57,734 nucleotides of DNA from Bradyrhizobium sp. sGM-13 (lineage in GTDB: Bacteria > Pseudomonadota > Alphaproteobacteria > Rhizobiales > Xanthobacteraceae). Positions within the stretch are counted from its first letter, which is position 1; every line of letters begins with the position of its first letter. The stretch covers positions 1-57,734 of the forward strand of contig NZ_JAGWDK010000035.1 in NCBI RefSeq assembly GCF_018398875.1, given 5' to 3'. Shown here one piece after another: positions 9,333 to 18,421 of the stretch. Made by a program: the position numbers and the translations under genes. Under the pieces are notes generated by a model that searched no databases, had not been told where the DNA came from, and saw only the letters and a list, made by a program, of their open reading frames with translations.

Positions 9333-10398
9333 TCTCTTATTGCAATCGGTCGACCATAAGTTCCCCGTACGCGAAGCCAACCTCGATGGCCAGATGCTGT
9401 CTGGACTGAGCCTGAACGATGGCGTTGTGCTGAGTTCTTCTTTTCGCGGCAGCCAGTTCACGCGTGCCCGCCTGACCGGCATGACGTTTCAGGACTGCGA
9501 CTTCACCGGCGCTTCCTTTGCCGACGGTTGCCTTGAAAAATGCATATTCGTCGGTTGCCGCGCTGGCAGATCCGACTGGCGGCGGGCGCGCTTCACCCAG
9601 TCGACGTTCATGTCATCAGATTTCAGCCATAGCAACTTCAGCGAGACGCGGTTCAGCCAGACGACAGCCATGCGTTGCGTATTGGACCAGACCACCCTGC
9701 GCGGGGCCACCCTATCTCAAAGCGCTCTCATGGATTGTGGGCTCGCCGATGTCGTACTCGACAACGCCACGCTGACGAACGCCGCGATAACGCAGGCCGA
9801 TTTGCGCAGTGCACAGCTCACGGGACTGCATTGCGACACGATTCTCTTCTCGGAATGCGATCTGTCAGAGCGGGACCTCTCCGGGCTGATGCTTGCGCGA
9901 GCAAACTTGAGCGGCGCCAAGCTGAACCGCACAAACCTGTCCGGAGCAGACCTCTCCGGTGCGGTGTTGGCGGGCGCGAGCCTCGTTGGCGCCGACCTCT
10001 CTAGCGCGACGGCTCCGAACGCACTGTTTGTCAGGGCTAACCTGCAAACCGCAAGGCTGCGCAATGCCAATTTGACGCAATGCATCTTCGTAGAGGCGTG
10101 CCTCGACGGCTGCGATCTTTCGGGCACAACATTGGCGATGGCCGTTTTCACACGTGCATCGGCCAAGTTCGCCTTGTTTGCCGGCGCCGACATGTCCTAT
10201 GCGCTGATGCACCACGCCAAGGTTGATGGCAGCGATTTTTCCGGCTCGCGCTTTCTGCGCACTGACTTTCACTGCGCGTCGACCGAAGGCAGTCTGTTCG
10301 TGACCCAGCGTGGGAGTGCCCTGCATACTGTGCCGGAACGCGCCGTCGCTGAACTCTACGATGCAAGCCGCGTCATCCCTCTCAACGGAGTGAGCTAA
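9322..10398 (+). CDS. pentapeptide-repeat protein
   Basis: 358 residues, almost all pentapeptide repeats (for example ARANLSGAKLNRTNLSGADL, LAGASLVGADLSS), with a more divergent first third containing Cys and Phe at the central positions. Its ATG lies 11 bp inside the end of the preceding gene, so translation is probably coupled. No catalytic motif is visible. It may pair with the pentapeptide half of the DUF2169 protein or be a carried T6SS component; the sequence cannot decide. Confidence 0.9.
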   Translation: MSIDLLLQSVDHKFPVREANLDGQMLSGLSLNDGVVLSSSFRGSQFTRARLTGMTFQDCDFTGASFADGCLEKCIFVGCRAGRSDWRRARFTQSTFMSSDFSHSNFSETRFSQTTAMRCVLDQTTLRGATLSQSALMDCGLADVVLDNATLTNAAITQADLRSAQLTGLHCDTILFSECDLSERDLSGLMLARANLSGAKLNRTNLSGADLSGAVLAGASLVGADLSSATAPNALFVRANLQTARLRNANLTQCIFVEACLDGCDLSGTTLAMAVFTRASAKFALFAGADMSYALMHHAKVDGSDFSGSRFLRTDFHCASTEGSLFVTQRGSALHTVPERAVAELYDASRVIPLNGVS

Positions 10399-10402
10399 AC
10401 AA

Positions 10403-10810
10403 ATGACTTTTGTCAATTCAAGTGGCCCGATGTCGGCGGAGGATCAAGCGTTTCCCGACGTCTGCAACACGCCATCCGGTCCCGCCGTTGTGCCTACCCC
10501 CTATCCAAACGTCGCTATGAACACGACGGCTATTCCTACGCAGTCTCGGTTCCTAATCATGTGTATGCCTGCACACAACATGACGACCGAGCGCGCGACA
10601 TCGATGGGTGATAGCGCAGGTGTGGCCCTCGGCGTCATCTCTGGCCTTGTCATGGGTCCAGGCCGCGCCAAAGCGGGATCGGACAATTTGTCAATCGGCG
10701 GGTCACCGGCAACCAAAATGGGGATGCCGACTAAGCAGAATGGTGCCAACCCGAACGCGTTCGGACTTTCGATATCGCCCTCTCAAACCCGCTTGATGGC
10801 GCAGCGCTGA
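10403..10810 (+). CDS. DUF4150 PAAR-like protein
   Basis: 135 residues. The pattern FPDVCNTPSGPAVVPTPYPN, then a Met/Cys-rich segment (MCMPAHNM) and SIGGSPATKMG, is that of the DUF4150 (Tox-PAAR-like) family. These proteins cap the VgrG spike and often carry a toxin C-terminus; this one ends soon after the PAAR-like fold, so it carries no fused toxin. It starts 4 bp after the previous stop. Together with DUF2169 and DUF3540 genes it forms a recurring T6SS accessory set. Confidence 0.88.
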   Translation: MTFVNSSGPMSAEDQAFPDVCNTPSGPAVVPTPYPNVAMNTTAIPTQSRFLIMCMPAHNMTTERATSMGDSAGVALGVISGLVMGPGRAKAGSDNLSIGGSPATKMGMPTKQNGANPNAFGLSISPSQTRLMAQR

Positions 10811-10844
10811 GGTGCCCACAGCCACACGATTAGGGAAGCCTACT

Positions 10845-11801
10845 ATGCCAAATGCCTATACGCGACTGGTCGTTCCAGAAACACCGTCTTCTCCCCTGAC
10901 CAAGTCGAGTTATCTGCGCCTCGGTTCTTATTCGGACGAAGAAGAAACACTTGTCACGGGTCTCACAACGACTATTGGCGAAAGTCCAGCTGCGATCAGC
11001 AAACATGAAAGTGACAATGCCGGCTTACTTGCCTTCACCAACAAGGACTTCCAGGCAAATATCGAAGGCGCTGCACTGCTCAAAATCGGTCGCGGTCAGA
11101 CCACGGAGGTCACGAACGGCAACTCCCAACATCAGGTCTCGAAAGGCACTTATGAGATCTCCGCCGAGAATGGCGTGTCAATCAGTGCTGGCGCTAATGG
11201 GACGCCTGCGGACATCATCCTGACGGCCTCGAACCGCGTCAAGCTCATCAACAACGGCCACAAGCTGGAAACGACCGTTGGCAACTCGGAAAAGCAGACG
11301 ATGGGCGACACCAAGGAATTCTTTCAAGGCACTAAATTCACCTGCATGAGAGGCGCAGCTACCACGCTGGCGATGGCCAATAACGTATGCATGTTCTTTG
11401 GGGAAGCGTTCACCTTCAAGATCTCAAGAGAATGTTCATTCAATCTGAGCGATATGAACTCTATCACCATCGGCAACAAACTTGACATTGTCCAAGGAAA
11501 CGACGTCAAGCAAGTGATCGGCAATTCGGCCAAGTGTGTTTTTGGACCCGACTTCAAGTCGGCCGATAGTGATACCAAGATTCTCAGGACAAGCAATTTC
11601 AAGCTCGCGCCGGTTGACGACTTGAAGGTGGTCGGCCGCGACGGCAAGGTCTGCAAGATGAGCGTGTCCGTAACGGAAGAAGAATTGAGTCAGGGAAAGT
11701 CAAGCACGGAACAGTACGAGCTTGTGACCCGAGCAGCTCAGATCATGTCCAGCACCGGCAATGAGGAAGTCATACAAAAGAAGTCGATAAATTTCATGTA
11801 G
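10845..11801 (+). CDS. VgrG needle-like beta-helix protein
   Basis: 318 residues from ATG 10845, preferred over an upstream GTG because AGGGAAG lies at a normal distance. The middle contains repeated short strands with Gly, Asn and Thr turns (TEVTNGNSQHQVSKGTYEIS, VKLINNGHKLETTVGN, TIGNKLDIVQGNDVKQVIGN). This resembles the gp5 C-terminal needle of VgrG proteins. No gp27 or OB-fold section is present. The VgrG at 18.4-19.9 kb stops just where its own needle would begin, so this gene may supply it separately. There is no recognised toxin domain. Confidence 0.6.
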   Translation: MPNAYTRLVVPETPSSPLTKSSYLRLGSYSDEEETLVTGLTTTIGESPAAISKHESDNAGLLAFTNKDFQANIEGAALLKIGRGQTTEVTNGNSQHQVSKGTYEISAENGVSISAGANGTPADIILTASNRVKLINNGHKLETTVGNSEKQTMGDTKEFFQGTKFTCMRGAATTLAMANNVCMFFGEAFTFKISRECSFNLSDMNSITIGNKLDIVQGNDVKQVIGNSAKCVFGPDFKSADSDTKILRTSNFKLAPVDDLKVVGRDGKVCKMSVSVTEEELSQGKSSTEQYELVTRAAQIMSSTGNEEVIQKKSINFM

Positions 11802-11818
11802 CCGGCTGGAGAGCAGGA

Positions 11819-12475
11819 ATGACGATGACGATCCGTGCCACAAACACCGACATCTTGGCGATGGCCGAGCGCTTGCTTGAACCTGGACATCACACAGCCC
11901 GTGTAGTGTCAGTCAGCGATGATGGCACTGCGATGAAGGTCGAAGTCGCTGGCGCTCGTCACACGGCGACGGTGGCTGTTGGCTGCCTGGTCCGGCCTAT
12001 ACCACGGGACATGGTGCTGCTCTTCGCTAACGTGGAGCAAGCCTTCGTCGTGACCGTGCTCGAGCGGGCGGCTTCCAATGGTGGCATGGTCGGCCTACCA
12101 GGAGGTCGCAACATGTCGATTGAGGGCGAGACCATCACCATCGCCGCGCGCCAGCGCATATCCTTGCGCGCCGATAGTATCGATCTGCAGGCTAAGTTGT
12201 TTGCGGTGCTCGCGAACAAAGGCACCTGGATCGGCAAGCTCTACACGTTAGTCGCGGACCGTGTCCGATGCTCGGCGCGGATCCAGGAAGCGAGCGCCGA
12301 GTTGCTTACGGTGAAGGCGGTCGAGCGTGTCGCGGTGATCGAGCGTATTGACTCATTGCAGACCGAAACCCAGGCCATTAGGGTCACCGGCATTGCCTCC
12401 GAGATAGCCCACAGCAAAGTCATCGCGGTGAGCGAGGATCTCCGCCTCGACGGCAAACGCGTCACGGTTGCATAG
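11819..12475 (+). CDS. DUF3540 family protein
   Basis: 218 residues, start preceded by GGAGAGCAGGA. The N-terminal half reads like an OB-fold domain (TARVVSVSDDGTAMKVEVAG, CLVRPIPRDMVLLFA, AFVVTVLER) followed by beta-helix-like strands (ITIAARQRISLRADSIDLQA). This is the DUF3540 pattern found with DUF2169 and DUF4150 genes in T6SS clusters. Likely a spike-associated structural or adaptor protein in the cytoplasm or the exported spike. Confidence 0.75.
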   Translation: MTMTIRATNTDILAMAERLLEPGHHTARVVSVSDDGTAMKVEVAGARHTATVAVGCLVRPIPRDMVLLFANVEQAFVVTVLERAASNGGMVGLPGGRNMSIEGETITIAARQRISLRADSIDLQAKLFAVLANKGTWIGKLYTLVADRVRCSARIQEASAELLTVKAVERVAVIERIDSLQTETQAIRVTGIASEIAHSKVIAVSEDLRLDGKRVTVA

Positions 12476-12480
12476 CACAG

Positions 12481-14253
12481 ATGCTGTCCACTGGCATGCC
12501 GGCTCCGACCCGGCAGGAGAGGGTTAGAACGGTCCAGGAGTTTATCGCGGCCGGCCGTCTCGAGGAGGCGGAGGCGCTACTGGAGGAGGTCGCCACCACA
12601 AGTGATCCCGATACGCTCAATGCGAGGGCCACACTGGCACTTGCGCGGCGGCGGCTCGAGTTTGCCTTCGACATGCTGTCGGAAGCGGCGACCATCTACC
12701 CCGAACACGCCGGCCTCACCACCAATCTCGGCATCGCCCACGGATTGCTCGGCCGCGCTGAGGAGGCCGTGATTTGCCTCGAACGCGCGGCGGCTCTCGC
12801 TCCGCGCAACGAGGAGATCAAGCTGGCGCTCGCTCATGCCCTACAGAGCCGCGGCAACGTTGCGGAAGCCCGCGCGATGACGGAGACCGTTGTCCGACAC
12901 GAGCCAGGGAATGCGCGTGCCCTCCTTCAACTCGGCGCCATCGAGTTCGCCTTGGGCCACAGCTCGTCGGCTGAGGCCGTCCTGCTTCGTGCGCTTGAGA
13001 TTGCTCCGAACGATCCCGATGCGCTGGTCAATTTATCGGTGCTCATGCTCGAACGCAGCCGCTTCGACGAGGCGCTCAACCTTGCGGAACGCGCGCATCT
13101 GCGCGCCCCGCTCGATACAGCCGGGCTCTTTCATCTGGCTTATTGCCGCGCCGCAACCGGACTCTGGCCACAAGCGGAGGCCACCTGCAAGAAACTGCTC
13201 GCCTATGCGCCGGCTCATGTTGGTGCGCGCGAAATCGTGGCCCGCGTTACGATTGCCAAGGGTGAGGTGGACCGAGGCATTGCGCAACTGACGGAATTCG
13301 TTCGCGCTCGCAAATCGGATCCTTCCGCCACGCTTGCTCTGGCGCGTGTCCTGCATCTCGTTGGCCGGTTCGATGAATCCCTCAAGCTTGTCGGCCACGT
13401 CGTGCACACGCGACCAGAGAGCGAAGCAGCGAAGTCTCTACAGACGACGCTTGAACTGACGCTCGGTCACTTCCCGACACCTGATCCGGCCGCCTTGGCG
13501 CTTGTGCCGCAGATAGTCGTGCCGCCGACGACGGGCACCCTCGAATTCGTAGCACTCGTTCGTCTCTTGCGTCGGCTGACGAGCCAGCAAAATGTACATG
13601 TGGTCGCGGAGCCACGTTACCAGGCTCTTCTTGCCGGCCTCGCTGAGCAGGTCATTTCGGACGAGCCGAGGCCCGAGCTCTCAGCTATGCCGTTGCAATC
13701 GTTATTGCGCGTTCTGTCGACCGACGCCCGCAACATTGCCGATGGCATTCCCTACCTACGCCCCGAAGCCGAACTGTTCGCCAAATGGCGGGATGCTCTG
13801 GCCGCGTTCGCAAGGCCTTTGGTGGGCATCGTGTGGGAGGATGGCGCTCTCGGCCTCTCGATGGAGCACGTCGCCGCCGTGATCTCTCGCTCCGTCACCC
13901 CGGTCAGTTTGATGAGCGGGGCGCAACGGCATGACATGAAGCGATGGAGTCGCCCGATCGATGCTGGTGTGCATATCGAGTGTCCTGCGGAATTGATCGC
14001 AGCGATCGCCAATCTCGACGCCGTGGTTGGGCCCGACAGCTTCGCCGTCCATATCGCCGGAGCGCTCGGCGTTCCCGGCGTGGTCTTCGTGCCGCGCGGT
14101 TATCCCTGGTATTGGGCTCAGGCCGACGGCAAGCCATTGTGGTATCCTTCATTCGAGGTTGTCGTGCAGGAACGGTTCGGCCATTGGTCCGGCGCGATCG
14201 ACAATGGTCGGCGCCGGCTCGAGACCCTGCTGCGCACACGAACGATTGACTGA
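12481..14253 (+). CDS. TPR protein with GT9-like glycosyltransferase domain
   Basis: 590 residues. Residues about 15-330 are tandem tetratricopeptide repeats (for example ALLQLGAIEFALGHSSSAEA). The C-terminal 200 residues end with NLDAVVGPDSFAVHIAGALG, then VPRGYPWYWAQADGKPLWYP, close to the sugar-nucleotide site of heptosyltransferase-like (GT9) domains in rhizobial TPR-glycosyltransferases (usual form VDTSVAHLAGALG). It is the last gene of the operon, 5 bp after DUF3540. It could glycosylate a T6SS component or act as an assembly scaffold; both are inference. Confidence 0.75.
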   Translation: MLSTGMPAPTRQERVRTVQEFIAAGRLEEAEALLEEVATTSDPDTLNARATLALARRRLEFAFDMLSEAATIYPEHAGLTTNLGIAHGLLGRAEEAVICLERAAALAPRNEEIKLALAHALQSRGNVAEARAMTETVVRHEPGNARALLQLGAIEFALGHSSSAEAVLLRALEIAPNDPDALVNLSVLMLERSRFDEALNLAERAHLRAPLDTAGLFHLAYCRAATGLWPQAEATCKKLLAYAPAHVGAREIVARVTIAKGEVDRGIAQLTEFVRARKSDPSATLALARVLHLVGRFDESLKLVGHVVHTRPESEAAKSLQTTLELTLGHFPTPDPAALALVPQIVVPPTTGTLEFVALVRLLRRLTSQQNVHVVAEPRYQALLAGLAEQVISDEPRPELSAMPLQSLLRVLSTDARNIADGIPYLRPEAELFAKWRDALAAFARPLVGIVWEDGALGLSMEHVAAVISRSVTPVSLMSGAQRHDMKRWSRPIDAGVHIECPAELIAAIANLDAVVGPDSFAVHIAGALGVPGVVFVPRGYPWYWAQADGKPLWYPSFEVVVQERFGHWSGAIDNGRRRLETLLRTRTID

Positions 14254-14517
14254 GCGGCGCTCCCACAGCATCGCGGCAAGCCCAAGTCGCTGGTTGCTGA
14301 AGCTGCGATTTCCTGCTTCCTTTCTCCAGACGATTGCGATTGGCGGCTGGGCTGCGATAGCCAAAGGGGCGAACGCATCGCGCACGTGCTCGAGCGGCTT
14401 GAACGCAATGAAAGTGTCACGTTCGAGACAATCACGTTGTTCATCCGCTTTTGGATGACGGTAACATCCGAAGGGCGTTACGCGAGACTTGCCGCCCATG
14501 AGAACGTTTCTATCTAG
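14254..14517 (+). CDS. open frame continuing past the TPR/GT stop
   Basis: After TGA 14251-14253 the same frame stays open for 87 codons to TAG 14515-14517 and reads like protein: VAEAAISCFLSPDDCDWRLG, ERIAHVLERLERNESVTFET, FWMTVTSEGRYARLAAHE. There is no good ATG or ribosome site, so it is either the former C-terminus of the upstream gene or a small gene with a rare start. Family not recognised. Confidence 0.3.
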   Translation, partial: AALPQHRGKPKSLVAEAAISCFLSPDDCDWRLGCDSQRGERIAHVLERLERNESVTFETITLFIRFWMTVTSEGRYARLAAHENVSI

Positions 14518-14563
14518 GAGTCACCGGTCCTGCTTGATCTGGTCAGATTTGGAGGTGAATGTG

Positions 14564-14680
14564 ATGAATCCCGTCAACAATATCAACAGAGTCGACGGTC
14601 GCAGATTTCGTGCAGACGTACTACGTCCGGCTGCAACTGTTCGGCCGGTCCTTGATCGCTGCTTCATCAATCGTCGGTGA
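14564..14680 (+). CDS. possible small ORF, 38 codons
   Basis: ATG 14564 has an unusually good ribosome site, GGAGGTGA, ending 5 bp upstream. The product would be a basic 38-residue peptide starting MNPVNNINRVDGRR. No family is known. Between 14681 and 15081 nothing else convincing is seen. Confidence 0.25.
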   Translation: MNPVNNINRVDGRRFRADVLRPAATVRPVLDRCFINRR

Positions 14681-15081
14681 TCACCATCCGTGGTGACGGC
14701 TATCGGCTTCGAGAAGAGCCGTTCCGGCGCACTTGCTTGCCGGAGAAGACGGCATTGATGAAGACAGAACAAGCCCAGCGAGGCGCTGGCATGACTTTGA
14801 CCATGTTCCGCGCAGTCGATCACTGCGCCATTCTGGGTGACTGCGGCACCGTCATGGCCAACTTCTCGTTCTTAGAGCGCGACCGAAATCGTCCTTGAAG
14901 TCGCGACATTCGGTCGCGTCCCCGCCCTATCATCCCCTCCAACGAACAGCTTTTTTTCATCCTATCGGATTCGACGTCCAGCTTCTCGGGAAGCAGGCGT
15001 GCAAAGAGATCGGACCTAACTCGTGTTCCAGCTCAGACCGCCTCGAGAGCGTCGCTCGCTAATGCACCACTCCTTACGGCA

Positions 15082-16740
15082 TCAACTCTGCTTCGAGAGA
15101 TATCTGCCGCCGTAATACTCTCGCGCGGCCTTCCGACACACCCCCTCGTAGAACTCATCCGCGTCTTCGGTGGTGTAGCCAGCACCGGCGAAGCAGCCGC
15201 GTGCCACCTCGTGGAGCGTATGCCGTATTGACGTCGTGTCGTCGTATACGGTGTTAAGGCACGCGACGATGACTATAACGTCCTCCTTTGAGAGGCGTGG
15301 CTGGCCACTCATCAAGCGCGCGTGATTGATGCAGGCGACGGCATTGGCGCACGTGAACGAATCGCCCAACCCTGAGCAATCCTCGAACCCATTGCCCTGC
15401 TCGTTCAACTTGAAGTGCGCGATGGGCAGATTTTTCATGTCATCGATCGCCCGGTGGTTCAACTCCTCACCTATCACGGAATCATGACCCGATCGCCTCT
15501 CCTGAAGCCAGACGTCGAGTTGGTGTAGTCCCGGCCCAACCCAGCTTTTGTTGCGTTTGAGCGGGTTCTTATTTGGATCTTCGAACATAAGCGTCGCATC
15601 GAGCTTGTCGGTTTCGGCCCGTGACAGCCAGCCGTGCTCGTACAGGGTCTGCATCACGACGTTCTCAGCGTGTCCCCAATGCTCGTCCGCAGCGTAGACC
15701 TGCCTGAAGTTCAGGATGGCTTGGCCAGCCGCGAACTGGGCCTCCTCTCTGAGACCGCCGTCCTTGTCGAGCAGCGCCTCCAGCCTCTCGATGCATCGCT
15801 TGAAAGTTAGTCCCTTCTCGCTCTGGAAGGTGGCGTCCCGGAAGTGCTGAACGCCCTTGTTCACGAAAGGTTGGGTGATCGACCTCGAGGTGTAGCCATA
15901 AGCACCAGTTTCATCGTTGAGCACGCCCGTCAATGCGTACTTGTTCTTTCTGTCGTATAGCGGACTGTTCGTCAGGTCCGGATCCTTCGGCACTTTGGAT
16001 GGCCTGTACTTGGCCACGCACTCGTCCTTCACGAGATGACCCTTCATGCAGCTCAGGTTCAGCACAAGAGAAGTGTGCGCCGCTATGGAATCCACCAGGC
16101 GACCAACGTGTACATAGGTCGCCGCCCGGTAATCGATCATCGTTACGAACAGGTTGTTACCGCAGGTACGGATTGGATTGAGGGGACGTTCATTGAGGCG
16201 CCGAGTGTCAGGGTCGGCAGCGTGATACGACGTGTAATACTCCCTCGCCTTCGCCTGAGCCAACCTAAGCCGTTCGTTACTGGTGAAGCCCTTCTTCCCG
16301 TCGTGCAGTGATGTGGTAGAAAGGAAAAAGTCGTTTGCGACCTCATTATAGGCGTAGCCCGCGCCCGCGAGATACAATCCGTATTTCACTGCGCGCGCAA
16401 AGTTTGGCCCGTCTCCCCTCCCGCCCTTCGCTCCGTCTCCATTATTCGTTCCCTTCTCGACCTGCCGCAGTGCAGAGCTCCTCCCAGTTGGAGTTGCCAC
16501 ACTCCGGGCACTGACCGCAGCAAGTGAATGCCCCTCTCCATTGAGCGCAGTCATCGCACTCGGGGTCTCGGCCTGTCCGCCGACGATTTGCCAAACCTGG
16601 GAGCGAAGCGCAGCAAGTGAATGACCCGCCTGGTGAAACGCACTGAGCATATTTGGGGCCTCAGCCTGGCCGCCAACGATCCGCCAAACCCGGGAACGTA
16701 GAGAAGCAAGGGAATTGCCCATTTCGTGGAACGCGGTCAT
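15082..16740 (-). CDS. unknown 552-residue protein, candidate secreted effector
   Basis: First gene downstream of hcp on the same strand, a usual place for T6SS effector genes, though separated by 590 bp. The N-terminus has two near-identical 33-residue repeats (start FHEMGNSLASLRSRVWRIVG; second FHQAGHSLAALRSQVWQIVG) and a partial third. A Gly-rich linker and a short hydrophobic stretch (YGLYLAGAGYAY) follow, then a mostly helical region to the end (RHTLHEVARGCFAGAGY, FYEGVCRKAAREYYGG). No signal peptide. No catalytic motif or family was recognised; a type III effector is equally possible. No tts box was found upstream. Confidence 0.7.
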   Translation of the reverse strand: MTAFHEMGNSLASLRSRVWRIVGGQAEAPNMLSAFHQAGHSLAALRSQVWQIVGGQAETPSAMTALNGEGHSLAAVSARSVATPTGRSSALRQVEKGTNNGDGAKGGRGDGPNFARAVKYGLYLAGAGYAYNEVANDFFLSTTSLHDGKKGFTSNERLRLAQAKAREYYTSYHAADPDTRRLNERPLNPIRTCGNNLFVTMIDYRAATYVHVGRLVDSIAAHTSLVLNLSCMKGHLVKDECVAKYRPSKVPKDPDLTNSPLYDRKNKYALTGVLNDETGAYGYTSRSITQPFVNKGVQHFRDATFQSEKGLTFKRCIERLEALLDKDGGLREEAQFAAGQAILNFRQVYAADEHWGHAENVVMQTLYEHGWLSRAETDKLDATLMFEDPNKNPLKRNKSWVGPGLHQLDVWLQERRSGHDSVIGEELNHRAIDDMKNLPIAHFKLNEQGNGFEDCSGLGDSFTCANAVACINHARLMSGQPRLSKEDVIVIVACLNTVYDDTTSIRHTLHEVARGCFAGAGYTTEDADEFYEGVCRKAAREYYGGRYLSKQS

Positions 16741-17331
16741 CGCGCTAAGCTGTCAGGCAGTCCACAAACGATCCGCCGGTTGAGTCCCGAACGCCGTGAA
16801 GGCTGGTTGTTCCCAATTCGCATCTCATGTTCGTCAATCACTACCCATGACGCAGGATCAACAGTACGATTCCGGCACCCTGTTCGGCTACACGCGCGAT
16901 ATTTCGGTCCGAACACGACCCACTTGATGCACCGCGAGGCCCTAAAGCCACCAAATGAACCGGCGTATCTTTGCCGCATGTCTACGTTGTGCGTCCGACA
17001 ATTCGTCCGATCAGCAGGCATATGAGCCCGGCTTGCTCAATTGGCCCAGCCTCAATGCGCCAATCGGCAATGGCAGCCAATGCTCCCGGCCTATCCAACA
17101 TTCTGTTGAGCAAGGCTGGACCGATCTACCTACTCTTAGCATTGTCTGCACACTGCCGTGAAGCAGACCCGGCATGGCCACTTCCAAGTCCTGCGACGCG
17201 TCGAATGTGCGCAATGTATCCACCATGTACCGGACGGTGCCTGGGACCAAGTCACCGTCCTTGGCTTGGCGGGGGTGCACAGCGCTTCGTAGACGCCGCA
17301 AAACGGCGACAGCGCAAACGTCGCGGCGTTG
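16741..17331. other. 590 bp without a supported gene
   Basis: Between the 552-residue gene and hcp. Several short frames exist, but none has motif or ribosome-site support. A minus-strand piece near 17060-17240 (TLRTFDASQDLEVAMPGLLH) reads like coding sequence and may be a gene scrap. Confidence 0.4.
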
Positions 17332-17844
17332 TCACCATTTATCCTCGCCGCTCGTGCTGCCGGGCACGTGCTCCCATTTCACTTCTTTGTAGGTGAACGA
17401 CCAGTCTTCCATGTTCTGAAAGAAGTTGTTCTGCGGATTGATCGTCAGCGGCACATAAGCCTTGCCCTCGACTAACGTCGCGCTCTTCCAGCTTATTTTG
17501 AAGAAGTTCTGCGGCTGCGGCATGCCCCCTGGATCGGTGCGGTAGAACTCGCAGACCACCTCTTCGAGCACCTCGTTGGTGGCCAGCGCCTGCCATAGCA
17601 GCGGCGAGGCCCGATCGAAAAACTTGGTGAAGAGCACCGGCTGGTGGTTGCGAGCGCCCGTGGCGACACCGCTCGTCACATCGCGCGGAACGATGATGCC
17701 GCTGGTGAAGGCGACAACGGTGATCTTCCCTTGCTTACCCGCATCACTCTTGCCGACCTGCCCGATGCTGACCGGCTTGGAGGCATCCTTGGAGATGTCG
17801 CCCTGCTTCTTTCCCTTGATTGTCATGTAGGCTTCAAGTGACAC
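17332..17844 (-). CDS. hcp: Hcp (TssD), T6SS tube protein
   Basis: 170 residues from GTG 17844, chosen because GGGAGA lies 5-6 nt upstream and the start gives the usual Hcp N-terminus (SLEAYMTIKGKKQGDI). Further Hcp features: VPRDVTSGVATGARNHQPV, FFDRASPLLWQAL and the closing MEDWSFTYKEVKWEHV. Hexameric rings of Hcp stack into the inner tube fired by the sheath. It is the last gene of the vgrG block. No C-terminal toxin extension is present. Confidence 0.95.
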   Translation of the reverse strand: MSLEAYMTIKGKKQGDISKDASKPVSIGQVGKSDAGKQGKITVVAFTSGIIVPRDVTSGVATGARNHQPVLFTKFFDRASPLLWQALATNEVLEEVVCEFYRTDPGGMPQPQNFFKISWKSATLVEGKAYVPLTINPQNNFFQNMEDWSFTYKEVKWEHVPGSTSGEDKW

Positions 17845-18039
17845 GTTCGTCTCCCAGTCTTTGGCATACGCCGGCACACACCGGCACGATGGACATCGCA
17901 ACATCCGTGCCAAGAGCCGTGTGCACCCGACACCTGAATTTTCGAGCCTTCCGGACGTGATGGTCAATAGGGCTGGGCAGATTTCCAGGCACCGGCACCC
18001 ATCACGCAAAGACCTCGTCGCGATCGCGACAGCAATCCG

Positions 18040-18399
18040 TCACGGCATGACAGGGCCGACCTGTTCCAATTGACACTCAACATCGAGAAATGCACGTGTG
18101 GCAACGTCGAGGACAGCCTGCCCCGTCACACGGTAACCCATGCGGTTATCAACAACGGCATTGCCCTGCAGGGCGTAGACGAGCACCGTGCAAGGACCGC
18201 GTCGTTCCTGCTCGAGATAGTGCGCGGATAATTTGAGGCGCAATTCTCGTCCGTCACGAAGCCGTTGCGAGCAAATGCCATCGGCCGACGGCAGTGGTAT
18301 GTTGATCGATGCTGTTGGCAGGATGGTCGCGCGTGCCGTATTGGCGACCGCTTCCAATAGCGGGTCGATCTCGTGAGTCGCTGGGCGCCAGACGGCCAT
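18040..18399 (-). CDS. hypothetical protein between vgrG and hcp
   Basis: 119 residues, starting 22 bp after the vgrG stop, so in the same transcript. It reads as a soluble alpha/beta protein (IDPLLEAVANTARATILPTA, ELRLKLSAHYLEQERRGPCT, ATRAFLDVECQLEQVG). No signal peptide or known motif. Position suggests an adaptor, chaperone or immunity protein for VgrG/Hcp cargo; function unknown. Confidence 0.65.
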   Translation of the reverse strand: MAVWRPATHEIDPLLEAVANTARATILPTASINIPLPSADGICSQRLRDGRELRLKLSAHYLEQERRGPCTVLVYALQGNAVVDNRMGYRVTGQAVLDVATRAFLDVECQLEQVGPVMP

Positions 18400-18421
18400 T
18401 AGGCTCCATGAGGTGAAGAAA

